A stretch of 64,000 bases of DNA from JAPLSN01 sp964482955 (GCA_964482955.1 CAYZZW010000008.1:1-64000); one strand, 5' to 3'. Positions 34,658 to 45,696 are shown, counted from the stretch's first letter. A program made the numbers and translations. The notes: generated by a model not told the origin, from the sequence alone.

Positions 34658-37600
34658 ATGCTCAACAAAGACATTTTCCACTCTAATCCCAAAGAGATCT
34701 TCTGGAAAAATCAGGGTGTCGCCAAGGTCGACGGTCACAAGTTTACCCAGAACCTGGACGAGCTAAAGTTTGAAGTACAGCACTTCGTCTGTGAGGGACA
34801 ATACAAAAAAGGATTGGAAAAGATCCTCAGAAACTACCTGGATCACTTGGGGCAGGACGAGCAGAAAACCGCCTGGGTTTCTGGCTTTTTTGGTAGCGGG
34901 AAATCCCATCTCTGCAAGATGTTACGGGCTTTATGGGAAAACACCGAGCTCCCCGGCGGCATAACCGCCCGAGGAGCCGCGAACCTTCCAGAAGAAATAC
35001 TTATTCTGCTTAAAGATCTGGATACCGAGGCCAAACGACATGGCGGACTGGTGGCGGTTTCCGGAACACTTTCTGCCGGCAACACAGCATTTATCCGTCG
35101 CACCTTGGCAGAACTGGTGTTCGACAGCAGAGGGCTTCCTGCCGATATCCCCAAGGGCCGTTTTATACTGTGGCTCCGCCAGGAAGGCATAGAAGACAAG
35201 GTGCGTGTAGCTTTGGAGTCGAAAGGTAAAATTTGGGATAGAGAATTAAACAATTTTAGGCTCAGTATCACCCTCCATCAGTGCCTGTCGGAGGTACAGC
35301 CAGCCTTAGGCGATCCTGCTACTGTCAGGGACCTCCTTAAAGCTCAATATCCTGGCGTTGGTAACGAAGACATAACAAATGAAGAACTTAAAAACATCTT
35401 AATAGAGGTACTTGCTCCTAATGGCAAGCTGCCCCTTACACTCATCATCCTTGATGAAATGCAGCAGTATATCGGCGCCGACGGCGACCGCTCCATGGCA
35501 GTACAGGAACTGACCCAGCTTTTGGTGTCGTCTTTTGGAGGCAAGCTGCTCCTGGTGGCTACCGGACAGAATGCTCTTTCCGGTACCGCCAATCTGCGCA
35601 AGCTTATGGACCGCTATACGGTAAGCGTGGATCTCCAAGATGCGGACGTCGATACCGTAGTAAGAAAAACAGTACTCCTAAAAAAACCTGGTATTAAGGA
35701 ATTAAAACAGCTATTAGACAATCGCGAAGGCGAAATTTCCCGCCACCTGCACGGGCAGTCCGCCTATCAATTTAAACAGAGCGATAGTGAATACATGGCT
35801 GCCGATTACCCCCTGTTAGCTACCCGCCGCCGACTTTGGGAATCCATTCAACGCGCCATGGACGGAGCCGGTACCAATTCACAGCTACGTGGCCAACTCA
35901 GGCTTGTTTATGAATCCTTGCAAGACTACGCCGACAAACCACTGGGGCAGGTGGTTCGCGGGGATTACATCTTTGACCGGAACAATACCGGGATGCTCCA
36001 GGCCAGTATTTTAACGAATGAGCTCAATAACGAAATACAAGTCCTTCTAGCCAAGGACAACCCCGAAGAACAGCTACAGGGTCGTATACTGTCCATGGTT
36101 TTTCTTCTCAATCGCTTAAACCACTTGAACCAGGATGACAAAAAAGTCTCGGCCACGGAAGGTACTCTTACTGATCTCTTGCTCGAAGACCTCTATAACC
36201 GGCCAGCGCTGGAAAGCAAAATGACTGCGGCTCTGGAAGCTTTGGTAAAAAAAGGATTGCTTCAACGTATTGATGGTGCGTACCTAATCCAGACCAAAGA
36301 AGGAAACGCCTGGCATCAGACCTTTGAACAAGAGAAAAACGCTCTAGCAAACAATCCCGGTTCCCGCGATTCAAAGCGCCTGGAGTTTCTTAAAAGCACC
36401 TTCAAGACTGAATTGGCTGGCCTTGTAAATATATTCATGGGAGCGACCGCTCAGCCCCATCCGGTAGAGATTGCATGGGGGCCAACACCAACAGCCTCAG
36501 CAAAAGGTATTTCCGTATGGGTACAAGAGGGCGGTAGCACCACAGAGGATCAGGTGCTCAAGCTGGCTCAGTCCAACCGGGACGGCCACATTGTCTATGT
36601 TTTTATTCCCAGGGAATCCAGCGGAGACCTGAGTACCCAAATCGTGGAAATTGCGTCTGCAGAACAAACCCTGCAACTCAAGGTCAGCTCACATGGAGCG
36701 GAAGCGGAAATGGCACGCCAGGCCATGCAGGATATCAAAAAGAACGCCGAGAGCAAGGCGCGGGCCATCCTTGCGGACATGATCCTCATGACCAAAGTAT
36801 GGATTTCCGGTGGCATCCTGATGGATGGAATTACCCTTCGCGGCAAAATTGAAGATGCCTGCAGCAAGATGCTTGCGCGAAAATACCCAGACTTTGCCAA
36901 AGGAGACCAAAACGGATGGCCTGATGTTCTGCTCCAGTGCAAACAGGGCTCAAGCGACAATCTGGAACGTTTGCTCTCCTACAACGGCAATCTGGCTGAA
37001 CATCCGGCAGTACGCCAGGTTCAAAACCACATAGGAGCTTCTGCCAAATGGGCAGATATTACTTTGTATTTTGAAGCTGCACCCTATGGCTGGTCAGTTG
37101 ATACTACTGAAGGCATCCTGTACCTACTGTGGGCCTTGAACCTGATCGAAGTCCATCTGGCAGGCCAGAACGCCCCTTCAATCGGCTCAACCGATCGCAG
37201 AGAACTGCGGAAATCTACTGTAACAACGAACCTCATCCAAATAACGCCCGAAGACAAAATGAAATGGCGCGGCATTATGAATGCGCTGGACCCCAAGGGG
37301 CCTACCATTCAGGGTAAAGAATTGGAATCTGAAAACGAAGGCTTTAAAGCCCTATACACCCAATACCAATCTTCCGGTGGGTCAGCGCCTGCTCCGACAC
37401 CGGAACCCTGCGGCCTCGTGGAAGAAGCCCACGCTATGGGACAGGGAAACCAGCGTTTTAAATTCCTAGCTGATCATGCTCCTGAGTTTAAAGAACTGAT
37501 AAAAGTCTGGATCGAGCGCCGGGACAGTCTGGCTTCTCGCCAAAAAACCTGGGAGAAACTCAACGACTTATTAACTCTGGGCACGGATGTTGCAGAGCTC

Positions 37601-38113
37601 CAAGGCGTGAAGCAGGAAGCCGAAGCCCTGTGTAACAGCAGGGGCTTACTGAGCCAGCCAGATCCGGTACTCCCTTTACTGCGCAAAGCCGCTGAGGTGG
37701 CACGTAGAAGGATTATGGAAGCGTGGCACGTCTGGCGAACCAATTATGAGGTCGAGCGGGAACAGATGCAGCACGACCCCGATTGGGCACACGCCGACGC
37801 AAACGCACAAGCAGCCATGATGGCCCGAGTTGGCCTACGGGAGCTTGGTAATCCCGATCTGGCTACCGACGACAAGGTGCTGGCAAGCCTTCAGGCTCAA
37901 ACCCTGTCTACCTGGCAGGATCAGACCGATGCCTTAGGCGGGCGCTTTGCAAAATTGCGGCACGAGCTTATGCAAGCCAGGCAACCCAAAACCCAAGCCA
38001 TGAAGGTTCCCCGCGGCGTAATAAACAACCAGGCCGAACTGGAAGATTATATCAAAGAGCTGCGCAGGCAGGTAGAACCGGCTTTGGCCCAGGGGCCGGT
38101 AATTCTGGAGTAA
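34658..38113 (+). CDS. brxC: BREX ATPase BrxC
   Basis: At 1151 residues this matches BrxC of type 1 BREX. Walker A is GFFGSGKSHLCKML (about 77-90) and Walker B is LTLIILDEMQQYIG (about 260). The remaining length is helical and poorly conserved, as in other BrxC proteins. It hydrolyses ATP and is needed for both host methylation and phage exclusion. A GGACGGAG site precedes the ATG, and pglX starts 3 bases after its stop. Composition is visibly lower in GC than the flanking chromosome, as for the whole operon. Confidence 0.93.
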   Translation: MLNKDIFHSNPKEIFWKNQGVAKVDGHKFTQNLDELKFEVQHFVCEGQYKKGLEKILRNYLDHLGQDEQKTAWVSGFFGSGKSHLCKMLRALWENTELPGGITARGAANLPEEILILLKDLDTEAKRHGGLVAVSGTLSAGNTAFIRRTLAELVFDSRGLPADIPKGRFILWLRQEGIEDKVRVALESKGKIWDRELNNFRLSITLHQCLSEVQPALGDPATVRDLLKAQYPGVGNEDITNEELKNILIEVLAPNGKLPLTLIILDEMQQYIGADGDRSMAVQELTQLLVSSFGGKLLLVATGQNALSGTANLRKLMDRYTVSVDLQDADVDTVVRKTVLLKKPGIKELKQLLDNREGEISRHLHGQSAYQFKQSDSEYMAADYPLLATRRRLWESIQRAMDGAGTNSQLRGQLRLVYESLQDYADKPLGQVVRGDYIFDRNNTGMLQASILTNELNNEIQVLLAKDNPEEQLQGRILSMVFLLNRLNHLNQDDKKVSATEGTLTDLLLEDLYNRPALESKMTAALEALVKKGLLQRIDGAYLIQTKEGNAWHQTFEQEKNALANNPGSRDSKRLEFLKSTFKTELAGLVNIFMGATAQPHPVEIAWGPTPTASAKGISVWVQEGGSTTEDQVLKLAQSNRDGHIVYVFIPRESSGDLSTQIVEIASAEQTLQLKVSSHGAEAEMARQAMQDIKKNAESKARAILADMILMTKVWISGGILMDGITLRGKIEDACSKMLARKYPDFAKGDQNGWPDVLLQCKQGSSDNLERLLSYNGNLAEHPAVRQVQNHIGASAKWADITLYFEAAPYGWSVDTTEGILYLLWALNLIEVHLAGQNAPSIGSTDRRELRKSTVTTNLIQITPEDKMKWRGIMNALDPKGPTIQGKELESENEGFKALYTQYQSSGGSAPAPTPEPCGLVEEAHAMGQGNQRFKFLADHAPEFKELIKVWIERRDSLASRQKTWEKLNDLLTLGTDVAELQGVKQEAEALCNSRGLLSQPDPVLPLLRKAAEVARRRIMEAWHVWRTNYEVEREQMQHDPDWAHADANAQAAMMARVGLRELGNPDLATDDKVLASLQAQTLSTWQDQTDALGGRFAKLRHELMQARQPKTQAMKVPRGVINNQAELEDYIKELRRQVEPALAQGPVILE

Positions 38114-38116
38114 GCA

Positions 38117-41100
38117 ATGAATCGACCCAACCTAAGTAAAACCCAACGTGATGCGCTAGAAAACCTTATAAAGAAAAATGCCCGTCCTGTGGTAGAAAAA
38201 GCTGCCAGACACGAGCTGACCCGTTTAGGCATTCCCTCTGCCTCTCCTCCAACCTATCTGTCGGAGGATGAAAAGACTATTCGCCGGGATTTGCGAGTTC
38301 ATGGGCGGCAGCTGGGCGACCACAAGCATGGTGACGATAGCCAAGATATCGACCTTCTAGTCGAGGAAATTGGCTATGAACACTGGCACCGTATGCTTTT
38401 TGCCCGTTTTCTAATTGAGAATGAGCTATTGATACACCCCGAGCATGGTGTCGCGCTTAGTGCCGATGAGCTGGAACATGCGGCGCAAAAGCATAGCCGT
38501 ACCATGTGGCAGCAAGCAGGCCTGTGGGCGTGCAAAATGTTGCCTCAGATTTTCCGCAATGACCACCCAGCCTTTTGGATACGTCTGGACGACATTGCCG
38601 AACGAGAGCTAGAAGGATTCTTGTCCAGCCTACCCAAAGAGGTTTTTACCGCCGGAGACAGCCTAGGCTGGGTATATCAATTCTGGCAGACACAACGCAA
38701 GGATGAGGTAAACAAGAGCGAGGTAAAGATAGGCGCCCGGGAGCTTCCTGCGGTGACACAGCTGTTTACCGAGCCCTACATGGTCAGCTTTTTATTGGAC
38801 AATGGCCTTGGCGCTTGGTGGGCAGCCCAAAGACTTAGTGACGAGGACCTATTCAACGCCAGATCGGAAGCGGAACTGCGGCAAAAAGCTGCCGTTCCTG
38901 GGGTGCCCCTGGATTACCTCCGCTTTGTAAAAACCGATGGTGGAGCTTGGGAGCCGGCTGCCGGTATCTTTGTCCAATGGCCCCAAAGCCTTTCGGAGTT
39001 CAAGGTATTGGACCCCTGCTGCGGTTCGGGACATTTTTTGGTGGCTCTTTTAGAAATGCTGGTGCCCCTACGCATGCAGCTGGAAGGCTTAAGCGCCAAG
39101 GAAGCCTGCAAACTGGTACTAAGCCAGAACCTGCATGGCCTAGAACTGGACAAGCGCTGCGTGGAACTGGCGGCGTTTAATCTGGCTCTGGCAGCCTGGC
39201 GCTTCCCAGGAGCAGGTGGCTATCGGCCGTTGCCGGAATTGCATGTAGCCTGTAGTGGCTTAGGGCTTGGAGCAGCAAAGCAGGAATGGTCAGATCGCTT
39301 TGCGCTAAAGGGTAAAAACCAAAAAATCGCCATGGAGTGGCTCTATGAAACCTTCCAGCATGCTCCGGTGCTAGGGAGCCTTATCAACCCCACCCGCATG
39401 GGCAACACGGTTTTACCAAGCTGGCAAGAGCTTTCTAGCCTATTTTTGGATGCAGTAAAAACCGACGACCACAGCGAGACCCACGAGGCCGGCGTGGTAG
39501 CCCAGGGACTTACCAAGGCCGCTGAACTGCTGGCTACTCAATTTGACTGGGTGATCACCAATCCTCCGTATCTTGGATCAGGTGATCAGTGCGAATTACT
39601 TCGTGATTTCTGCAAAAAACACTATTCAGCATCACAACGCGAGCTTGGACCAGTATTTCTAGAAAGATGTCTTGAATTTTGTAAGCCGTTTGGCGTTACA
39701 AGTCTCGTACTTAAGCAAGAATGGCTATTTCTATCAGGGTACAAAAAACTACGGGAGAAAACACTTAAAAACGATACCTGGCACATGGTAATTCGGCTTG
39801 GTGAGCATGGCTTTGAATCACAAGCAGCCGCTGGTGCATTTCCAGCTCTTTCTATCATTTCAAAAGGAAGATCAGCAGGAGCCCTGGGGGCTTTGGAGAC
39901 TTTTGATAGTACTACGGCGCAATGGATACGCGGAGTGGACGTGATGGACCTGCCCAACGCAACCGAAAAAGCTGCTGGCCTGATCAGCGCCGAAGTTAAA
40001 AGCATGGAACAGGAGAAGCAGCTAGAGAATCCGGATGCGAGAATTGGTTATATTGATAATATCGAATTGCCTTTGCTAAAAACAGAATCAGATAGTAGAT
40101 GGGGACTAAGAACTGCTGATACAAATAGATTCATTTTTTATTTTTGGGAAATATCATCGATAACTGAAGAATGGAGTTTTCATCAGAGTTCTATTAAAGA
40201 AACTTCTTTTTGGTCAGGAAGGAGTTATATCATATTCTGGCAAAATGGCAAAGGAATAATTAAAAATCTAGCTGATCTTGGTTTGGCGAGTATTCAAGGC
40301 GAAGATGCATGGGGGAAAAAAGGAATTGTTGTCAGTTTAATGAGAACACTTCCAATTACTATTTATAGCGGTAATCTTTTTGATAATAATTGCGCTGTTA
40401 TTTGGCCAAACAATGAAAAGAACCTAAACCCAATATATGCGTTTTGCGCATCATCTGATTTTAATAAAGCGGTACGTCAAATTGATCAAAAAATGAATCT
40501 CACCAATCAGACTCTGCTAAAGATCCCCTTTAATCTGGATCACTGGCAGAAGGTCGCGGAGGAACAATACCCCAACAGCTTGCCCAAGCCCTACACCAAT
40601 GATCCCACCCAGTGGATCTTCCACGGTCATCCTACCGGGTCCGTAGTCTGGGATGAGGCTACCAAACGCACCACTTCCGCCGGACACCGACTAGACGCCA
40701 CAGTGCTTCAGGTGGCCGTGACTAGACTCCTAGGCTACCGCTGGCCGGCTGAGCTTGACCCAGCTATGGAACTGGCCCCCGAACAGCGGGCCTGGGTAGA
40801 CCAATGCACCAATCTACTACCCTTGGCCGACGACGATGGCATAGTTTGCATTCCGCCGGTACGTGGCGAGCGGGCCGCCACCGAGCGCCTGCGAGCCATG
40901 TTGCAAGCTAGTTACGGTGGCACCGTGGACGAAGACTTCCTCTTGGCCACCTGCGATTGCGCTGGTCTTACCCTGGAAACTTGGCTGCGGGACAAGTTCT
41001 TTGAGCAGCACTGCAAGCTCTTTGGCCATCGACCCTTTGTCTGGCACATTTGGGACGGCGACCCCAAGGGTTTCTCGGCCCTGGTCAACTACCACAAGCT

Positions 41101-41527
41101 GGATACCTCCAACCTGGAACGCCTTACCTACACCTACCTGGGCGACTGGATAAACCAAAAGGACGAAGAAGCCAAGCGCAACGTAGCCGGAGCTGACGTT
41201 TTGGCCCAAAAAGCCCGTGCCCTGCAAGGTAAGCTAAAACTTATCTTGGCAGGCGAAGCCCCCTACGACATCTTTGTCCGCTGGAAGCCGCTCAAGGATC
41301 AGCCCCTGGGCTGGAACCCCGACCTCAACGACGGCGTACGCCTGAATATCCGGCCCTTCGTTACCGCAGAAGTACTACGGCACTACAAAAAGCCCAAGCT
41401 CAATATCAACTGGGACAAAGATCGAGGCAAAGACGTAGAGTCGGCTCCCTGGTACCCCGTGCACAAGGGCGAGCGGATTAATGATTGGCATACGACGCTG
41501 GAAGAGAAAAAACGTGGTAAATTGTGA
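38117..41527 (+). CDS. pglX: BREX adenine-specific DNA methyltransferase PglX
   Basis: This 1136-residue enzyme has SAM motif I VLDPCCGSGHFLVALLEM (about 297) and catalytic motif IV DWVITNPPYLG (about 480), the pattern of N6-adenine methyltransferases. PglX methylates one strand of an asymmetric site to mark host DNA. Between about 40025 and 40520, corresponding to the target-recognition part, the DNA becomes strongly AT-rich compared with the GC-richer sequence on both sides, and the two flanks look more conserved. No frameshift or stop is present, so the enzyme should be active. Confidence 0.95.
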   Translation: MNRPNLSKTQRDALENLIKKNARPVVEKAARHELTRLGIPSASPPTYLSEDEKTIRRDLRVHGRQLGDHKHGDDSQDIDLLVEEIGYEHWHRMLFARFLIENELLIHPEHGVALSADELEHAAQKHSRTMWQQAGLWACKMLPQIFRNDHPAFWIRLDDIAERELEGFLSSLPKEVFTAGDSLGWVYQFWQTQRKDEVNKSEVKIGARELPAVTQLFTEPYMVSFLLDNGLGAWWAAQRLSDEDLFNARSEAELRQKAAVPGVPLDYLRFVKTDGGAWEPAAGIFVQWPQSLSEFKVLDPCCGSGHFLVALLEMLVPLRMQLEGLSAKEACKLVLSQNLHGLELDKRCVELAAFNLALAAWRFPGAGGYRPLPELHVACSGLGLGAAKQEWSDRFALKGKNQKIAMEWLYETFQHAPVLGSLINPTRMGNTVLPSWQELSSLFLDAVKTDDHSETHEAGVVAQGLTKAAELLATQFDWVITNPPYLGSGDQCELLRDFCKKHYSASQRELGPVFLERCLEFCKPFGVTSLVLKQEWLFLSGYKKLREKTLKNDTWHMVIRLGEHGFESQAAAGAFPALSIISKGRSAGALGALETFDSTTAQWIRGVDVMDLPNATEKAAGLISAEVKSMEQEKQLENPDARIGYIDNIELPLLKTESDSRWGLRTADTNRFIFYFWEISSITEEWSFHQSSIKETSFWSGRSYIIFWQNGKGIIKNLADLGLASIQGEDAWGKKGIVVSLMRTLPITIYSGNLFDNNCAVIWPNNEKNLNPIYAFCASSDFNKAVRQIDQKMNLTNQTLLKIPFNLDHWQKVAEEQYPNSLPKPYTNDPTQWIFHGHPTGSVVWDEATKRTTSAGHRLDATVLQVAVTRLLGYRWPAELDPAMELAPEQRAWVDQCTNLLPLADDDGIVCIPPVRGERAATERLRAMLQASYGGTVDEDFLLATCDCAGLTLETWLRDKFFEQHCKLFGHRPFVWHIWDGDPKGFSALVNYHKLDTSNLERLTYTYLGDWINQKDEEAKRNVAGADVLAQKARALQGKLKLILAGEAPYDIFVRWKPLKDQPLGWNPDLNDGVRLNIRPFVTAEVLRHYKKPKLNINWDKDRGKDVESAPWYPVHKGERINDWHTTLEEKKRGKL

Positions 41528-41573
41528 CTATTAACGATTTTAGAACGCAAAGTGAAAGTTAAAGGAGCATACT

Positions 41574-43244
41574 ATGGACCAAATTAGCGCAGACTTGAAA
41601 CCACTAAAAAGAATATTAACCGATGAAGATTTTTTCTATCAGATTCCAAATTACCAAAGACCATATGCTTGGGACAAGGAAAACATCTCAGAGCTGGTCG
41701 ACGACCTCACCAAAGCCTTTTCCGATTCCCAGGAGTCAGAGTACTTTTGCGGTTCACTAGTAACGGTCTACAATGAAAATGACAGGCGCCATGACGTGAT
41801 TGACGGTCAACAGCGGTTGACCACCTTTACCATCCTGGCCTGTGTGGTGCGTGACATTTATGGGCAAAGCCTTGAATCCAGGACAAAAAGCTACATTAGC
41901 AAGTCGATCCACGATGAGCATGAACAGTCCAAACACAAACTACGTTTTCATACTGGTGACAACAAGCACGTCGACTTCGTGAACGAAATCATCAACGGTA
42001 TTCAATTCCAGGATGTCAAGAATATTGAACGATCCTTCCAATCCAGATACCTGCAAAACGCCCATTACATCAGGAAGTTTCTGGCAGAGAAGATCTCCGA
42101 GTATAATATTGCCATCAATGATTTTATACTGTGGCTCTATGAAAAAGTAGTGCTTACGGTCATCATGACCCAATCCTTAGACAACGCCATCCGCATCTTC
42201 AATGTCCTCAATGACCGTGGCATGCCGTTGACTGCTATGGATATTCTGAAATCGACCTTGATGCAAGGTTTGCCTGCTGAAAAGGACCGGATTGCCTTCC
42301 AGCACCGCTGGGAACAAATCAACAACCGCTTCTTGCCCGACGATTCGTTCAGCTTTGAAGATATGCTTAATACCTACCTGTACTTCAAGCTGACCAGCAA
42401 CCCCACCCGACGCCTTGATCAGGAACTGTTGGACATCTTCAAAAAGGAAAAAACCGATCCCCTTGCCGCCATTTACGAAGTCGACAATTTCTGCAGTGCC
42501 TATCTGAACATGCTCAATGATCAGGATAAAAACATTTACCTGCTCAGATACTTGCAGCATCGCATTTACTGGCATTCGATTCTGGCGACCGCTTTCTTCG
42601 TGAAGTATGAAAATGTAGCCGGCCTCAAGAGCGTCTTAGCTGCCTATTACTATCAATCCTGGATTTCAGGAGCAACAGTAGCGCGAATCAAGCAGACATC
42701 CTTCAATGTACTCAAAAGTGTTAAAGAGAAAAAGCCACTCGATATTATTAAACAGCAGTGCAAGGGAAACTTGGATACTTATGGAACGACGAATGGTTTC
42801 TTAGATGAACTTGCAAGCTCATATATTTACTCACGCAATTGGGCTCGTCCCATACTTTTGTTATTGGAGTATTTTTCGCACGATGACAGCGTTGTTAATT
42901 TTATTCCTCTAACGCCACAACTCCAGGTAGAGCATATACTGCCTCAGACCTCCGATAACGAGTCAGCTGATTGGCAATTATTGTTTAGCAAGGAGGAAAG
43001 AGACACGTTAACCAACAGCCTTGGGAATCTCACACTCCTGTCACAACGAAAGAATGTCCAAGCTTCCAATTTTTCCTTTGCCGATAAGAAAATAGACTAT
43101 GGCAAAACAGATGGTTTAACAACTTCGTTCAATATCACAAAGCAATTATTAGAAATCCCTCAATGGACTCCTGTTGAGTTAAAGAAGCGCCATCAAAAAC
43201 TAGAGGAAGCAATAAGAAAGTATCTAGATATTTTCCATGACTAA
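41574..43244 (+). CDS. DUF262/DUF1524 GmrSD-type nuclease (BrxU-like)
   Basis: The 556-residue product has the DUF262 ParB/sulfiredoxin-like motif VIDGQQRLTTFTIL near residue 80 and IPNYQRPYAWDKENI at the N-terminus. The C-terminal DUF1524 has an HNH-type core: VEHILPQTSDNESADW then LTNSLGNLTLLSQRKNVQASN. Such single-chain GmrSD proteins are nucleotide-dependent type IV restriction enzymes that cut modified phage DNA. A homologue called BrxU lies at the same place, between pglX and pglZ, in a characterised BREX locus. AAGGAG precedes the ATG. Confidence 0.88.
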   Translation: MDQISADLKPLKRILTDEDFFYQIPNYQRPYAWDKENISELVDDLTKAFSDSQESEYFCGSLVTVYNENDRRHDVIDGQQRLTTFTILACVVRDIYGQSLESRTKSYISKSIHDEHEQSKHKLRFHTGDNKHVDFVNEIINGIQFQDVKNIERSFQSRYLQNAHYIRKFLAEKISEYNIAINDFILWLYEKVVLTVIMTQSLDNAIRIFNVLNDRGMPLTAMDILKSTLMQGLPAEKDRIAFQHRWEQINNRFLPDDSFSFEDMLNTYLYFKLTSNPTRRLDQELLDIFKKEKTDPLAAIYEVDNFCSAYLNMLNDQDKNIYLLRYLQHRIYWHSILATAFFVKYENVAGLKSVLAAYYYQSWISGATVARIKQTSFNVLKSVKEKKPLDIIKQQCKGNLDTYGTTNGFLDELASSYIYSRNWARPILLLLEYFSHDDSVVNFIPLTPQLQVEHILPQTSDNESADWQLLFSKEERDTLTNSLGNLTLLSQRKNVQASNFSFADKKIDYGKTDGLTTSFNITKQLLEIPQWTPVELKKRHQKLEEAIRKYLDIFHD

Positions 43245-43408
43245 TAATAGAATTCATGCATGAGAACCTTGCAAGACTTGAGCTACCAACGATTACCCTA
43301 CCATGTCTGGTCTAGGAGTGGTGTCGTGATAATAAAAAGCAGATCATTTTGGCGCCTAAACTACAAAACCGAAACGCCCAAAAAACTATACCGCTGGAGC
43401 AAATCATT

Positions 43409-45694
43409 ATGAATTTGCAACAAAAGCTCATAAATCAAATATTAGAAAAATCTCAGTTCCAGCGCGGACAAGAAGTATCGCCTGTATGCATCCTCTGGCC
43501 AGACAAAAATTTGGAATGGAAAGAATTTGTTCCACTATTAAGTAATGACAATCTACCAGTTCTTACCTTGGATTCCTATAATCCACAGAGCCTGTCTGGT
43601 CCGGCTTTATACATACTGTGGAATCTGCACCATGGAGTCCATGCTGGGATCCCCGTAGTCTATCTTCCTGGTGTAGGCGCGGAAGATCTAAAAGCAAGTG
43701 ATACCTGCCCTCTTGAATGGCAACCCCTGGCAGCGCTTAGATATCAAAGTTCTCTTTTTATCCAGCCCAATGGAAAGGACTGGACAATATCTTCATGGTT
43801 TAGCTCCGCGTCCGGTGCTGGACTAACTCTACAGGAAACAGATCAAGCCAGGGTTATGCTCCGTTCCAGCTTCAGACAGCTTCTACAAAAACCCGTGACT
43901 GAGCTCTCCAGTATCATGTGGACCACTGAAAACCTCACAGGAGCAGTAGTGAACGACCCTGTTCTTTCCGCACTGCTCTGGCTTGGCGGCGGAAAATCCG
44001 CCGTCCCATCCGAACACTGGGCAGCCTTTATTGAAAAAGCCAATCAGGATTTCGGTTTTAAACCAGAAAAACAAACTATGCGAGAAGTAGCAACCATGTT
44101 GCTTAGTGGTGAATCAACTAAGCTAGAGCCTCTTTGGTCAAGGTTTTTGGAAAACCCAGCGCGCTATCCAGACTTGATATCGCTTTTTGAGTCAGTTCCT
44201 ATTCCCACCAATCGTGGCGATTCTCTGTTTGAGCCAGATTTTTCACGATACCCACAGTGGTTTAAGAAGCGCCACGAAGACTTGACAAATGAGTTACTCA
44301 GCTTAGGTCCTGTCACAGACCAGTTTCAGCTTATCTCTTATATAAACAAACTGTGGTCAGACTATAAAACACTGGAAATTAGCCCATGGGTAACACCAAG
44401 CACTGCACCGCTTCTTGATCTACTCAAGAACCTTAGAAGTTTGGCAACAGCAATCCAGAAAAAGCCAACTAACCATGATTGGCCATCCTTGATTACATGG
44501 TATTCCTCATCTGGCCTTGAGGCAGACAATATAATATTGCAGCTCTTAGGCTGGAAAAATGATCTAGGATTAAGAACCTCGCTTCAGAGTATGTTACAAG
44601 CCCTGTATTTACCCTGGCTTGAATCAACCGCCAGAATAGTAGAAGAAGCATACAAAAAGGAACCTGAATACTTTTCGCATTTACCGCTTGGTAGCGACAC
44701 AGCTTATATCCCTCAGGAAGCAGTGATTTTTGTTGATGCATTGCGTATGGATTTGGGTCAGGCATTGGCACAAAAACTGGAACGAACAGGGCTTTTGGTC
44801 GAGATACGTTCAGGTCTAACTGTTCTACCGTCTACTACTTCTACCGCTAAAGCCGCTGTTTCACCCCTGGCTCCCTTTTTGAAGGGAGGCACCTTAAACT
44901 CAGATGATGCTTATCCCCTGTTTAATGGGAAGCCATGTAATGCAGATGCGCTCCGCAAGGGACTTATAGACATGGGGTGGTCCATTCTTCAATCCAATCA
45001 ACTTGATATAGCCGCGTACGGATGGCTGGAAAACAGCGAAATAGACTCCCGCGGACACGAAGGCATGCTCCCGGATCAATGGCCGGCTGTCTTGGATAGC
45101 ATAGTATTTACTATTCAGAAGCTCCTCGAACAAGGCTGGAAAAGAGTTCGCGTTGTTACAGACCACGGATTTCTCTTGACTCCTCTTGATCTTCCAAAAA
45201 CCAAACTACCTCCTATTTTAGTTGACTCCAAAGGCGGCAGAGCCGCTATTATGAAACCTAACAGCGAATTTCCTAACACCCCAGTTCCCTGGTTTTGGGA
45301 TCCAGTGCAAAATTATAACGTGGCTCCCGGGATTACTACCTTCTATCAATCCAAATTTGCTCATGGTGGCTTAACCCTCCAAGAACTGGTTGTTCCAATG
45401 CTCTTGATTACTTCCAACGACTCCGCAAAGAGGGCTAACGCCAACCCAGTCGATGCTACATTGATTTGGAAAGGCTTAAGGCTCAGGATAGGAATGGATG
45501 AGCACCCAGAAAACTGGAAAATGGATCTTCGTCTTGATGCTGGAGATACTTCGACAAGTCTTTTAGGAGGATGTCGGCCACTCGCGTCATCTGTAGCCGT
45601 GGACGACGATTATTTGGGAAAAAAATCACATTTCCTCATTATTGACGAAAATGGCGTTCTAGTATTCCAGAAAGATACCATAATTGGAGAGTAA
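43409..45694 (+). CDS. pglZ: BREX alkaline-phosphatase-superfamily protein PglZ
   Basis: Started at the ATG at 43409, the product has 761 residues. The phosphatase-like core has AVIFVDALRMDLGQALAQKL (metal-binding Asp near residue 442), LPSTTSTAKAAVSPL and VVTDHGFLLTP with the later metal-binding Asp-His pair. PglZ is essential for BREX and its core resembles metal-dependent phosphodiesterases. The open frame begins earlier at a TTG at 43349, but no ribosome site supports it. The 164-base gap before it suggests that the DUF262 gene was inserted between pglX and pglZ. Confidence 0.92.
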   Translation: MNLQQKLINQILEKSQFQRGQEVSPVCILWPDKNLEWKEFVPLLSNDNLPVLTLDSYNPQSLSGPALYILWNLHHGVHAGIPVVYLPGVGAEDLKASDTCPLEWQPLAALRYQSSLFIQPNGKDWTISSWFSSASGAGLTLQETDQARVMLRSSFRQLLQKPVTELSSIMWTTENLTGAVVNDPVLSALLWLGGGKSAVPSEHWAAFIEKANQDFGFKPEKQTMREVATMLLSGESTKLEPLWSRFLENPARYPDLISLFESVPIPTNRGDSLFEPDFSRYPQWFKKRHEDLTNELLSLGPVTDQFQLISYINKLWSDYKTLEISPWVTPSTAPLLDLLKNLRSLATAIQKKPTNHDWPSLITWYSSSGLEADNIILQLLGWKNDLGLRTSLQSMLQALYLPWLESTARIVEEAYKKEPEYFSHLPLGSDTAYIPQEAVIFVDALRMDLGQALAQKLERTGLLVEIRSGLTVLPSTTSTAKAAVSPLAPFLKGGTLNSDDAYPLFNGKPCNADALRKGLIDMGWSILQSNQLDIAAYGWLENSEIDSRGHEGMLPDQWPAVLDSIVFTIQKLLEQGWKRVRVVTDHGFLLTPLDLPKTKLPPILVDSKGGRAAIMKPNSEFPNTPVPWFWDPVQNYNVAPGITTFYQSKFAHGGLTLQELVVPMLLITSNDSAKRANANPVDATLIWKGLRLRIGMDEHPENWKMDLRLDAGDTSTSLLGGCRPLASSVAVDDDYLGKKSHFLIIDENGVLVFQKDTIIGE

Positions 45695-45696
45695 CC

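Noticed and set aside
44850..44930. Repeat insertion within pglZ, suggested by the reading SPLAPFLKGG
   Set aside because: The stretch lies in frame in a position where PglZ proteins have similar AVSP-type segments, and no palindrome or duplication was found.
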